Shown in pieces: positions 43,673 through 53,827 of a DNA stretch of 64,000 bases (positions are counted from its first letter, which is position 1; each line of letters opens with the position of its first letter). The notes beneath the pieces were generated by a model. That model searched no databases, was not told the origin of the DNA, and saw only the letters and a program-made list of their open reading frames with translations. The DNA comes from an uncultured Collinsella sp. (lineage in GTDB: Bacteria; Actinomycetota; Coriobacteriia; Coriobacteriales; Coriobacteriaceae), in the NCBI GenBank assembly GCA_900541725.1, contig UQLB01000006.1, positions 1 to 64,000 on the forward strand, given 5' to 3'. Made by a program: the position numbers and the translations under genes.

Positions 43673-44544
43673 TACCCCAGGCGCTCCATAATGGTCGCGG
43701 CGATCGCAGGACGGTTCATAGTGTACAGGTGCAGGCCGTCGGCGCCGTGCTCCTTGAGGTCGCAAAGTTGGCGGGCGGCATAATCTACACCGGCTGCCTG
43801 CAGGCTCTCGGGGTCGTTCTCGTACTTGGCGAGAATCTTGATGACGGGGGAGGGCAGCGACGCGCCGCACATAAAGACCATGCGGCTGATCTGGGACTTG
43901 CCCATAAACGGCATGATGCCCGCGGTAATGGGCACGGTGATGCCGACCTTGTCGGCAAGCTCGCGGAAGCGGTAGAAGCACTCGTTATCAAAGAAGAGCT
44001 GCGTCACAAAGAAGCTTGCGCCGGCGTCCTGTTTTTGCTTGAGGTGTTCGACCGAGAGGTTGAGATCCTCACAGGCAATGTGGCCCTCGGGGTAGGCTGC
44101 GGCGCCCACGCAAAAGCCGGCGTCGACGAGCTCGGGGATGAGGTCGCGGGCGTAGGCGTAGTCGGAGGCGGGCTTGTCGTCCTCGGTCGCGCCGGCAGGG
44201 AGATCGCCACGCAGGGCCAGAATGTTTTCAACGCCGGCGGTGCGATACTCGTCGATCTTGGCGGCGATGTCGGCGTGGGTGCGGCCCACGCAGGTGAGGT
44301 GTGCCACCGAGGGCGTGTCGAATTCGCTCGAAATCATATGCGCGATGGGGGCGGTGGTGGCACCGTTGCCCGAGCCGCCGGCCGAGCAGGTGACCGAGAC
44401 AAAGCTCGGCGAAAGCTTGCACAGATTGCCTGCCACTTCGCGAGCCGTGTCGAGGGTGAGCTCGCCCTTGGGCGGGAACATCTCAAACGAAACGGGCGCG
44501 GTGCCCTGGGATGCTGCCTGCTTAAAAACCTCGTCGACGCGCAT
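43672..44544 (-). CDS. metF: 5,10-methylenetetrahydrofolate reductase
   Basis: A 290-residue FAD-binding TIM-barrel enzyme that makes methyl-THF for methionine synthase. Motifs: SFEMFPPKGE (about residues 18-27, catalytic Glu), FVSVTCSAGGSG, HLTCVGRTHADI, LRGDLP and FVTQLFFDNECFYRF. The start at 44544 follows GAGGAG; an upstream in-frame ATG at 44610 lies in the leader. It is first in the methionine operon, and any control region lies in the 426 bases shared with the glutamine synthetase gene. Confidence 0.96.
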   Translation of the reverse strand: MRVDEVFKQAASQGTAPVSFEMFPPKGELTLDTAREVAGNLCKLSPSFVSVTCSAGGSGNGATTAPIAHMISSEFDTPSVAHLTCVGRTHADIAAKIDEYRTAGVENILALRGDLPAGATEDDKPASDYAYARDLIPELVDAGFCVGAAAYPEGHIACEDLNLSVEHLKQKQDAGASFFVTQLFFDNECFYRFRELADKVGITVPITAGIMPFMGKSQISRMVFMCGASLPSPVIKILAKYENDPESLQAAGVDYAARQLCDLKEHGADGLHLYTMNRPAIAATIMERLG

Positions 44545-44970
44545 ATCGTGCTCCTCTAGATACGTAATAGTGTGATGTGTTGTAAGGATTCTACAGCACC
44601 ACTGTGTCACGGTGGAGTTTCACTCGTTATTCGGGGATACCAATCAAAGATGCCTTGCTATCGGCTTTCTCTATAACAGAGCGGCTAATCTAGGCACGGA
44701 CTATAAAGACTGGTATCTGATGCAAAATACCAGTTAATAGAGCTCAATCCCAAATTGACTACCCTTAAACCATGGGGAGAGGTCTGCAATTTATGCAGTT
44801 GATTGGCTGTTGAGGGTGGCAACGCCGCCTCGATAGGGTAACCTCATTGATTGGTTTCGCGACAGCAACATAACGGTAATGTCGCGGAAACACGGCGAGT
44901 CTAAGCTATGACTCGTTCGTTAGTAATCAACACCGCTTCTCACGCGGTGCCGATACGAAGGGAGTTCCGT
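44545..44970. promoter_or_regulatory. Divergent control region, metF and glutamine synthetase
   Basis: A 426-base AT-rich stretch between divergent genes. It has a hairpin ACTGGTAT...ATACCAGT near 44709-44734. On the glutamine synthetase side there are stems GTTTCGCGACA...TGTCGCGGAAAC (near 44853-44890) and CACCGC-TTCTCAC-GCGGTG (44929-44947), the last ending 12 bases before GAAGGGAG. No known riboswitch was recognised on either strand. Confidence 0.45.
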
Positions 44971-47058
<2,088 letters not shown>

Positions 47059-47089
47059 AGCGTAACTGACATATCGTCACGGTATTGAG

Positions 47090-47121
47090 CCGGGGTCCGC
47101 ATCATGCGGGCCCCGGTTTTT
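47090..47121 (+). terminator. Terminator of glutamine synthetase gene
   Basis: CCGGGGTCCGC-ATCAT-GCGGGCCCCGG followed by TTTTT, about 30 bases after the stop. Confidence 0.92.
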
Positions 47122-47182
47122 GTTTGCGAAGGACGCTTTGAAGCCCGTTTTGCCGCCGATTCGCCTAGGTATAAAGGGCTAT

Positions 47183-47397
47183 GGGCAAAAAACGTCAAAT
47201 ATGAGTACTGTCACAAGTCCTGTAACATTATTTATTTGCAAAATATGTAGTGTTACGCAACATATGTCCAAGTACTTAGCCGATAAACGTCTGCAATTTT
47301 TCCGCCGTAGGACGCCTGACGGCTAAATCGCCTTCTGAAGGCATGAAATCGCTGTTACTAAAATGGTAACAGTACTCATATTTGCTATTTTTTGCCC
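47183..47397. mobile_element. 215-bp MITE-like element with 29-bp inverted ends
   Basis: The ends at 47183-47211 and 47369-47397 match in 26 of 29 bases after reverse-complementing (GGGCAAAAAA, three mismatches, then CAAATATGAGTACTGT). The interior is AT-rich and has a small GTTAC...GTAAC hairpin. A short open frame crosses it but lacks a ribosome-binding site. The rest of 47122-47500 holds only the hairpin at 47408 and a tRNA terminator. Confidence 0.65.
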
Positions 47398-47407
47398 GCT
47401 GGCTTTG

Positions 47408-47456
47408 CGATGATGCCGGGGTCCGCACCCTGTCGGGTTCGAATCCCGGCATATCG
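47408..47456. other. tRNA-like hairpin with T-arm sequence
   Basis: A stem of CGAT-ATGCCGGG and CCCGGCAT-ATCG flanks a loop holding GTCGGGTTCGAATCCCGG, a canonical tRNA T-arm. No tRNA body (acceptor, D or anticodon arm) fits. The left half, GCCGGGGTCCGCA, repeats the stem of the terminator at 47090. It may be a remnant of an attachment site or a chance structure. Confidence 0.35.
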
Positions 47457-47461
47457 GTAGG

Positions 47462-47492
47462 AAAAAGCCCGCTACCGCGAGGGTAACGGGCT
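47462..47492 (-). terminator. Terminator of tRNA-Glu
   Basis: On the minus strand, AGCCCGTTACCC-TCGC-GGTAGCGGGCT followed by TTTTC, 13 bases downstream of the tRNA. Confidence 0.85.
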
Positions 47493-47504
47493 CTTCAATT
47501 CAAA

Positions 47505-47581
47505 TGGTGCCCCCAGCGGGATTCGAACCCGCGATATCCACCTTGAAAGGGTGGCGTCCTTGGCCGCTAGACGATGGGGAC
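47505..47581 (-). tRNA. tRNA-Glu (anticodon UUC)
   Basis: Acceptor GTCCCCA pairs with TGGGGGC. The anticodon arm CCACCCT-TTC-AAGGTGG gives UUC, and the T-arm GCGGGTTCGAATCCCGC is intact. The CCA end is encoded. It is on the minus strand, with a terminator just downstream and a CCACCACAAAGG hairpin 60 bases upstream. Confidence 0.96.
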
Positions 47582-47640
47582 AGCGGGAAAGAGTATAGCA
47601 GACTTTTTTAGCTGTTCACATATCGTTGGCAAACTGAAAA

Positions 47641-47676
47641 ACCACCACAAAGGTGCCTGTCCCCTTTGTGGTGGTT
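47641..47676. repeat. CCACCACAAAGG hairpin module, copy 4 (reverse orientation)
   Basis: ACCACCACAAAGGTGCCTGT followed by CCCCTTTGTGGTGGT has a 12-bp stem. It carries the reverse complement of the loop found in the 1.5- and 13-kb copies. It lies 7 bases past the murT-gatD stop. Confidence 0.75.
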
Positions 47677-47682
47677 GGGGCG

Positions 47683-49860
47683 TTAGGGGAGGAGCTTCAT
47701 GGCGGCGTCGTGGGCGGCGTGCTCGTAGGTGTCGTCGAGGGTTTTGAGCGGCAGCAGGGCCGTGGCCTGCGCATCGCCGCGGCGCTCGAGGGCGTGCGCG
47801 ATCAGCCAGTCGGCGAGTTCGGGGTTCTTGGGCAGTGCCGGTCCGTGCAGGTACGTGCCGATGACGCCCTTGTAGATGAGACCCTCAAAGCCATCGTCGC
47901 CGTTGTTGCCGGTGCCCGTGACGACGGACGTTCCGAGCGGCGTGGCCTCGGCGTCCAAAAGCGTGCGGCCACCGTGGTTCTCGAATCCCACAAAGGGCTC
48001 AGGTGCCAGATCGGTTTTGACGGCTACGTTGCCGATCAGGCGGTCGGAGCCGCGTACGGTTTCGGCGGCAATGACGCCCAGGCCCTCAATGCGATCGTCG
48101 CCCATGTAGTACGAACGGCCGAGCAGCTGATAGCTGCCACAGATGGCAAGCAGTGTGCCGCCGTCCTCAACATAGGCCGCGACCTTGTCTTTTTGGGCGA
48201 GCAGCTCGTGTGCCACGGCTAGCTGGTCGCGGTCGGAGCCGCCACCCATCATGACGATATCGGCATCGGTGAGATCGAGTGACTCGCCCATACGGACCTC
48301 GTCCACGCGCACGGGAATGCCACGCCAGGCGCAGCGGCGCTCGAGGGCGATGACGTTGCCGCCGTCGCCGTAGAGGTTAAGGGCATCGGGATACAGGTAG
48401 ACGATGCGCAGCGGGCGCGAAAGCTCGACTGGCGCGATACCGACAGGAAGAGCGCTGCCGTCGGCACGGGCTACGGCGCGCCCAGCAACAGCGTCGGCGG
48501 TGGCGCCTTTCAGCCCGTCGAGCTCCTTGACCAGCGGCGGGAAGGCCGTGTAGTTGGCGACGGCGTAGAAGGTGTCATCGGCGGCCTCGTCTGCCACGGC
48601 GCCAATTGCCTGCGCGACGTCCGAGATAATCGCGGCATCGATGCCGGCGTACTTGAGGCGCACCTGCATGTCGTGCGCGCGCGCGCCTCCGGCAAAGGCG
48701 ACAAGACCCGGCGTGTCGGCGATGCGCTCAAAGTCGACGTCGTAGATCCACGATACATCGTGGCCGTCGGCATCGTTGTCGTTGAGGAAGAAAGCGCAGA
48801 GTCTGCCGCCTGCTGTCTTGATGGACTGGATTTGTCGATCGAAGCCTACGGGATTCTTAGCCAGGTTGGCCTCGACGGTGCGGCCGGCGATATCCCAGCG
48901 GCCCATGCGTCCGCCGGCGGGGACGTAGGCATCGAGCGTGGGCTGCAGCTGCGCCGTATCCACGCCTAACTCATGTGCGGCAAAGAATGCAGCGGCAACG
49001 TTGTAGACCATGTACAGGCCGTTGTAACGCGTGACGATGTGTGCGGCTGGCGCGCTGGAATCAGATCCAAACACCAGGTCAAAACCATAGCCGTCGCAGC
49101 CGAGCTCCACGCCCGTCACGCGACGGACAAGCGCAGGGCGGGCCCAGCCGCACGAGGGGCAATGGTAGGCGCCGAGCTGGCCGTATTGCACGTAGTCATA
49201 CTCCAGCGGCGCGTTGCACTGTGAGCAAAAACGTGAGTCGCTAATACGGTCGGACTCGGTGTTGGTGGCGCCGTCGATGCCAAAGGCAATACTCGCGTTG
49301 GGAACGCGCGCGGCAATCGAGGCGCACAGCGGGTCGTCGGCGTTGTAGATAAGCGTTGTTGTCGGCGAGAGCTCCAACGCATGGGCGATGACCTCCTGGG
49401 TGTGATCGATCTCGCCATAGCGATCCAGCTGGTCGCGGAACAGGTTGAGCAGCACAAAGTACGTCGGCTTGAGCTTGGGCAGAACGCGCACGGTGTAGAG
49501 CTCATCGCATTCAAAAACGCCCACGCGCTTGCCGCTGTCAGCGTGCTTAAGGCCGCCGCGGGCCTCGAGCAGAGCACCTACCACACCAGGCTCCATATTG
49601 TTGCCGGCACGGTTGCACACCACGGTAGCACCGCTGGCAGCAACGGCATCGGCGATGAGGTTGGAGGTGGTGGTCTTGCCATTAGTGCCGGTGATCACCA
49701 CGCTGCGGTCGACCAGGCTCGCGAGGTCGCTTAGCAGCTCGGGGTCGATTTTCATGGCGATGCGGCCGGGAAGCACGCCACCCTGGCGTTTGAGGACAGA
49801 GCGCAGTCCCCAGCGAGCGATATCGCTCGAGGTGCAGGCAAGAGATGAGCGGAAGTTCAT
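47683..49860 (-). CDS. MurT-GatD fusion, lipid II glutaminyl amidotransferase
   Basis: A 725-residue single chain. Residues 1-455 match MurT: a MurE-like ATP-binding domain (GTNGKTTTSNL, about 57), a zinc ribbon (SQCNAPLEYDY then HCPSCGW, about 218-240) and DUF1727-like tail. Residues about 490-725 match GatD, a class I glutamine amidotransferase (YLYPDALNLYGDGGNVIAL; nucleophile Cys in AICGSYQLL, about 573; His in TYLHGPALPKNP, about 672). MurT and GatD normally come from separate adjacent genes and amidate D-Glu of lipid II. The MurT-like opening (MNFRSSLACTSSDIARWGL) and AGGAAC set the start at 49860. No stop or frame break is seen at the junction. Confidence 0.93.
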   Translation of the reverse strand: MNFRSSLACTSSDIARWGLRSVLKRQGGVLPGRIAMKIDPELLSDLASLVDRSVVITGTNGKTTTSNLIADAVAASGATVVCNRAGNNMEPGVVGALLEARGGLKHADSGKRVGVFECDELYTVRVLPKLKPTYFVLLNLFRDQLDRYGEIDHTQEVIAHALELSPTTTLIYNADDPLCASIAARVPNASIAFGIDGATNTESDRISDSRFCSQCNAPLEYDYVQYGQLGAYHCPSCGWARPALVRRVTGVELGCDGYGFDLVFGSDSSAPAAHIVTRYNGLYMVYNVAAAFFAAHELGVDTAQLQPTLDAYVPAGGRMGRWDIAGRTVEANLAKNPVGFDRQIQSIKTAGGRLCAFFLNDNDADGHDVSWIYDVDFERIADTPGLVAFAGGARAHDMQVRLKYAGIDAAIISDVAQAIGAVADEAADDTFYAVANYTAFPPLVKELDGLKGATADAVAGRAVARADGSALPVGIAPVELSRPLRIVYLYPDALNLYGDGGNVIALERRCAWRGIPVRVDEVRMGESLDLTDADIVMMGGGSDRDQLAVAHELLAQKDKVAAYVEDGGTLLAICGSYQLLGRSYYMGDDRIEGLGVIAAETVRGSDRLIGNVAVKTDLAPEPFVGFENHGGRTLLDAEATPLGTSVVTGTGNNGDDGFEGLIYKGVIGTYLHGPALPKNPELADWLIAHALERRGDAQATALLPLKTLDDTYEHAAHDAAMKLLP

Positions 49861-49905
49861 GAAGCCGTTCCTAACATAGATGACATGGTCGGGGCGATCG
49901 CGTCG

Positions 49906-50949
49906 CTAAAAGCCGTAGCGGCGCGCAAATTCCTGGGCAAGCTGCGATACGTCTTCGCAGGCATTGGCCCAGGGGGCAAAGTCGGGGGTATCCGAGATAA
50001 TGCCGTCCGCTTCCCAAACTGCCTGATGCGAAAGGTCCCAGGGGTCGTGCGGTTCGGGCCGGCAGGGAAGGTACGGCGTCTGATACATGGGGTTCAGCAA
50101 AAAGAACGCGCCGCCCTCGCAGCGGTTGGCAAACTCGCGCAGCGCGCGTGTCGCCGGGCGCATCTTGTTCGTTTTGAACAGCAGAATCGTGCGGGCGAGC
50201 AGATACCAAGGAGAGTTCTCGAGCGCGTCAGCCCCGATCTCTTCCTCGAGTTGGTGGGCCAGGGCAAAAAAGCCGTCCTGGTCTTCCAGGCGAGCGAGGA
50301 CGAGCAACACGGTGCCTGCGGCTCGGGTGGGATAGCCTTCTGCTTTAAGGACGCGGCGGGCGTAGTTGGCGGCAGCACGGTAGCGAGCGCTCGCCATACA
50401 TAGCTGCGAGATGGCCTCGAGTGTATGAAGCCACCCGATAAGAGCCGGCTCGCTCACGGTAAGGTCTGCTGCAGTGACACCGTCGGCCAAAACATTATTG
50501 GCCCAGTAGTGCGGGGCTTCCATGTCGAACCCGGGCACGCTTTGCTGCAGGTAATCGGCCGTGGTCGCCTCGAGCTTCATCAGGTCGCCCAGGCAGGCGT
50601 CAACGGGCGTGTCGGCCAGGATGATGGCGAGCAGCTGGGCATCGAGGACATGCGCATCGACGCGGACGATCTTGAGCAGCTCATCGCGCATATCGTCGAA
50701 CAGGCGGTTGCGCGTCTGTTCAAACTCCTCATCGCTGCCCATGTCCTCGATCCGATGGAGCTCGTCGAGCAGGTGGCGGTGAACGCCGGCATAGGACAGC
50801 AGCGCCTGGGCATGCTCGGACTGCGCATACTTTTGGGGATTCGCGCTAATGTCGTTATGGACAAGCTCGCGTGCTGCATCGGTGAGCTCGGGGTGCGACG
50901 CCAGGTAGGTGCGCTCCAGGTAGGCGGGGATGTAGACGCTCGGATCCAT
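49906..50949 (-). CDS. Hypothetical helical-repeat protein
   Basis: A 347-residue soluble acidic protein of unknown function. The residue pattern is all-helical, like TPR solenoids (for example YRAAANYARRVLKAEGYPTRA). No catalytic motif is recognised. The ATG shares a base with the previous gene's stop (TAATG) and its stop is 45 bases before murT-gatD, so it is probably in that operon. It appears to be a distant relative of the next gene upstream. Confidence 0.8.
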   Translation of the reverse strand: MDPSVYIPAYLERTYLASHPELTDAARELVHNDISANPQKYAQSEHAQALLSYAGVHRHLLDELHRIEDMGSDEEFEQTRNRLFDDMRDELLKIVRVDAHVLDAQLLAIILADTPVDACLGDLMKLEATTADYLQQSVPGFDMEAPHYWANNVLADGVTAADLTVSEPALIGWLHTLEAISQLCMASARYRAAANYARRVLKAEGYPTRAAGTVLLVLARLEDQDGFFALAHQLEEEIGADALENSPWYLLARTILLFKTNKMRPATRALREFANRCEGGAFFLLNPMYQTPYLPCRPEPHDPWDLSHQAVWEADGIISDTPDFAPWANACEDVSQLAQEFARRYGF

Positions 50950-52022
50950 TAGAGGTCTCCTCCCTTAAACGGCAAACCCTGCTCGGCCGCCCGCAGTATG
51001 CGCTCATCGATTTGGGAACGCACGATATCGTTGGTGGCGACCCAGGCAGCAAAGCTGGCGTTGTCGGGGGCGCCCAGGCCCTCCTGCAGTACCGGCGTCG
51101 CCTCGGACAGCGCGAGGACAAGCTCGTCGGTGGAGCCCACGCCCACGTTGACGCGGGCATAGACGCCATCGGGAAACTCGGTTTGGAAGTAGAGCGCCTC
51201 GGCCGCGTGCGGGCACGAGCGTGCGAGGATGCGCAAATAGTGCTCGGCGCCCTCGTAGTCCAGCTCGCGCCAGGCAGCGCTCATCAGCGCGATGAGCGTC
51301 CACGGGTCCAAGTCGCGCTCCGCATCCTTGGGACGACGGCGCAGCGGCGTGTTGGCGAGATAGGGGACGGAGTGGGCAGAGCGAAAGCGCTTGAGCTCCT
51401 CGGCGGGGTATTCGAGCTTTGCCATGGCGAGCATCGCGGTGTGGCGGACACCAGCGGGGTCGTTGGGCGCAAAGTCGAGGCTGCGGTTTGCGGCTTCGAG
51501 CGACATGCGATAGCGGCCGCTAATGAGCGCGCGTGACGCAAGGGCGGCAAGCCAGCGCAGGTAGGGGCGGCGCATAAGGTCGCCTGCGGCCTCACGCTCG
51601 TAGGGGTCCTGCGCCGAGGCGGTCTTGAGTGCCAGGTCGTGCTCCACCTCGTCGCACTTGGACACCAGATACTGTACGTACTCCTCGTTGGAGTTGGCGG
51701 TGAGGGCGGTCAGCATGCGCTGAGCGTCCCAGTTGGCCGGATCGAGCTCGGTTGCCTCGCGAAGCATGTTCTCGGCAGTGGCCTCTTCTTGCTCTGCCTG
51801 GGTATCGTCAGGGATAAAGGGAATGCGGTAGTCGACAGCCTCGACCACCTTGGCAATGAGGTGCCCGGCGCGGTCGCGGTCGTGCACGATGAGCGGTGCG
51901 GGGTTGCGGGTGAATTGTTCCATCAGACGCTCTACGGCGGCACCGTCGGTGAGCGGGATATTGTCACGGCGCAAGGCCTCAAGAACGAGGCGATGGCAAT
52001 CCTCTTGAATGGGATCGAATGC
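50949..52022 (-). CDS. Hypothetical TPR-like protein
   Basis: A 357-residue soluble protein, unknown function. Segments such as NMLREATELDPANWDAQRML and SLEAANRSLDFAPNDPAGVRH have the small-large hydrophobic spacing of TPR units (about residues 90-220). The start at 52022 follows AAAGGAGG; the longer upstream frame adds 11 residues without support. Coupled to the next gene by TAATG. Confidence 0.82.
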   Translation of the reverse strand, partial: AFDPIQEDCHRLVLEALRRDNIPLTDGAAVERLMEQFTRNPAPLIVHDRDRAGHLIAKVVEAVDYRIPFIPDDTQAEQEEATAENMLREATELDPANWDAQRMLTALTANSNEEYVQYLVSKCDEVEHDLALKTASAQDPYEREAAGDLMRRPYLRWLAALASRALISGRYRMSLEAANRSLDFAPNDPAGVRHTAMLAMAKLEYPAEELKRFRSAHSVPYLANTPLRRRPKDAERDLDPWTLIALMSAAWRELDYEGAEHYLRILARSCPHAAEALYFQTEFPDGVYARVNVGVGSTDELVLALSEATPVLQEGLGAPDNASFAAWVATNDIVRSQIDERILRAAEQGLPFKGGDL

Positions 52023-52525
52023 CATGGGGCCTCCTTTGCTGCGGTTAGGGTTCAAATGTTTCTATATAAAGTTCTAGTTTACCCGCATGTGGCACAACGG
52101 GGGTGCCGCACTTGGACTTGCACCTTTGCACCACGAAGACGGATGTCGCACAAATGTCGGCACCTTGGACGACCGAGTGGTATCACGGTGCCGCAAACGG
52201 TCGATTTTTGGCGGCGAACGGTGCATATTTTGGAGGGGCACGGTCCTGCCCGGGATATGTAGTCAACCTTGATAAAACGTTTGCCCAGCTTGGGAGTATG
52301 AATGCCGCACAAGGGTCTTCAGGGATAGAAAAAACGTTTCATCATTGGCGGCTTTAGGTGAATAACTGACCAACCAGAACGGTAAAATAGTGTTTGTCTG
52401 AGCGTTGAGACGTTTAGACATCGCGCATTGTCATCGCCGGCAACGCGCAAACCGGTCCTAACGGAGCCAATTGGGTGCTCCGTTATATACGCAAGTCTAA
52501 GAGGGGCTTGTTTAGGAGGCACAGT
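52023..52525 (+). promoter_or_regulatory. Control region upstream of the first iron dehydrogenase
   Basis: A 503-base intergenic stretch between divergent genes. TAAAAT near 52384 could be a -10, without a clear -35. GTGCCGCA occurs twice (near 52105 and 52193). CCATTATAT-like text is lacking, and no known riboswitch is recognised. It ends with AGGAGG before the ATG at 52526. Several open frames on both strands here are not supported. Confidence 0.35.
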
Positions 52526-53749
52526 ATGGGACGTTTTACCAATCCTCGCGATCTGTACTTTGGTGAGGGCGCTCGCCACGAGGTGAAGAACCTCAAGGGT
52601 AAGAAGGCCATCATCGTTTCTGGCGGCAGCTCTATGCGCCGCGGCGGGTTCCTGCAGGACGTTGAGGCCGACCTCAAAGAGGCCGGCATGGAGGTCAAGC
52701 TGTTCGAGGGCGTCGAGTCCGATCCCTCCATCGAGACCGTCATGAAGGGCGCAGCCGCTATGCGCGACTTCGAGCCCGACTGGATCGTTGCTATCGGCGG
52801 CGGTTCGCCCATCGATGCTGCTAAGGCCATGTGGGTCTTCTACGAGTATCCCGAGGAGTCCTTCGACAACATCATCCAGCCGTTCAGCTTCCCTGAGCTG
52901 CGTCAGAAGGCTCATTTCTGCGCCATCTCCTCTACCTCCGGCACCGCTACCGAGGTCACCGCGTTCTCCGTCATTACCGACTACGCCAAGGGCATCAAGT
53001 ACCCGCTGGCCGACTTCAACATCACCCCTGATGTCGCCATCGTCGACCCCGAGCTCACCTACACCATGCCCGCCAAGCTGTGCGCTCACACCGGCATGGA
53101 TGCTCTGACCCACTGCATGGAGGCCTACGTTTCCACCTGCGCCTCTATGTTCACCGACGCCAACGCTCTGCACGGCATCCGCGAGATCGTCGAGTGGCTG
53201 CCCAAGTCCTATGCTGGCGACCATGAGGCCCGTCAGCACATGCACGAGGCTCAGTGCATCGCCGGTATCGCCTTCTCCTCGGGCCTGCTCGGCATCGTTC
53301 ACTCCATGGCTCACAAGACCGGTGCTGCCTTCGAGAACGGCCACATCATCCACGGTGCCGCTAACGCCATGTACCTGGGCAAGGTCATCCAGTGGAACTC
53401 CAAGGATCCCCGTGCTGCCGAGCGTTACGCTTACGTGGCCAAGGAGATCCTGCACCTTCCCGGCGAGACCAACGAGGAGCTCATCGCTGCGCTCGTCCAG
53501 AAGATCCGCGACCTCAACGACCAGCTCAACATTCCGCAGTCCATCAAGGATTACGCGAATGGTGGCGTGAAGGTCGACGCCGAGAACCCGCAGATGGTTT
53601 CCGAGGAGGAGTTCCTCGCCAAGCTGCCCGAGATCGCCGCGAACGCCGAGCAGGACGCCTGCACGCCCGAGAACCCGCGTGAGACCAAGGCTGCCGACTT
53701 CGAGAAGATCCTCAAGGCCTGCTACTACGACACCGACATCGATTTCTAA
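52526..53749 (+). CDS. Iron-containing alcohol dehydrogenase
   Basis: A 407-residue group III (iron) alcohol dehydrogenase. NAD(P)-binding GGGSPIDAAKAM (about residues 90-101) and metal-binding histidines in MDALTHCMEAYVS and SMAHKTGAAFENGHIIHG are visible. Relatives (butanol or 1,3-propanediol dehydrogenases) reduce aldehydes to alcohols in fermentation; the substrate is uncertain. The start at 52526 follows AGGAGG. It is followed by a terminator and then two glycerol-dehydrogenase-like genes. Confidence 0.93.
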   Translation: MGRFTNPRDLYFGEGARHEVKNLKGKKAIIVSGGSSMRRGGFLQDVEADLKEAGMEVKLFEGVESDPSIETVMKGAAAMRDFEPDWIVAIGGGSPIDAAKAMWVFYEYPEESFDNIIQPFSFPELRQKAHFCAISSTSGTATEVTAFSVITDYAKGIKYPLADFNITPDVAIVDPELTYTMPAKLCAHTGMDALTHCMEAYVSTCASMFTDANALHGIREIVEWLPKSYAGDHEARQHMHEAQCIAGIAFSSGLLGIVHSMAHKTGAAFENGHIIHGAANAMYLGKVIQWNSKDPRAAERYAYVAKEILHLPGETNEELIAALVQKIRDLNDQLNIPQSIKDYANGGVKVDAENPQMVSEEEFLAKLPEIAANAEQDACTPENPRETKAADFEKILKACYYDTDIDF

Positions 53750-53770
53750 TCGACTCTTGTTATCGTAACG

Positions 53771-53811
53771 AGGGGCTCCGCACGTATCCGTACGGAGCCC
53801 CTTTCTTTTTT
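53771..53811 (+). terminator. Terminator of the alcohol dehydrogenase gene
   Basis: AGGGGCTCCG...CGGAGCCCCT stem followed by TTCTTTTTT. Confidence 0.92.
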
Positions 53812-53827
53812 AGAGAATGGGATAGTT

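Noticed and set aside
42884..43981. Longer version of the reactivation-domain protein starting at 43981
   Set aside because: The added 103 residues overlap metF out of frame and are arginine/histidine-rich; the TAATG junction at 43672 is the likely start.
44545..44700. SAM riboswitch upstream of metF
   Set aside because: I looked for conserved SAM-I, SAM-II and SAM-IV cores on the minus strand and recognised none.
47120..47326. 68-codon frame crossing the 215-bp element
   Set aside because: It starts in terminator-flanking DNA, crosses an inverted-repeat end and has no Shine-Dalgarno site.
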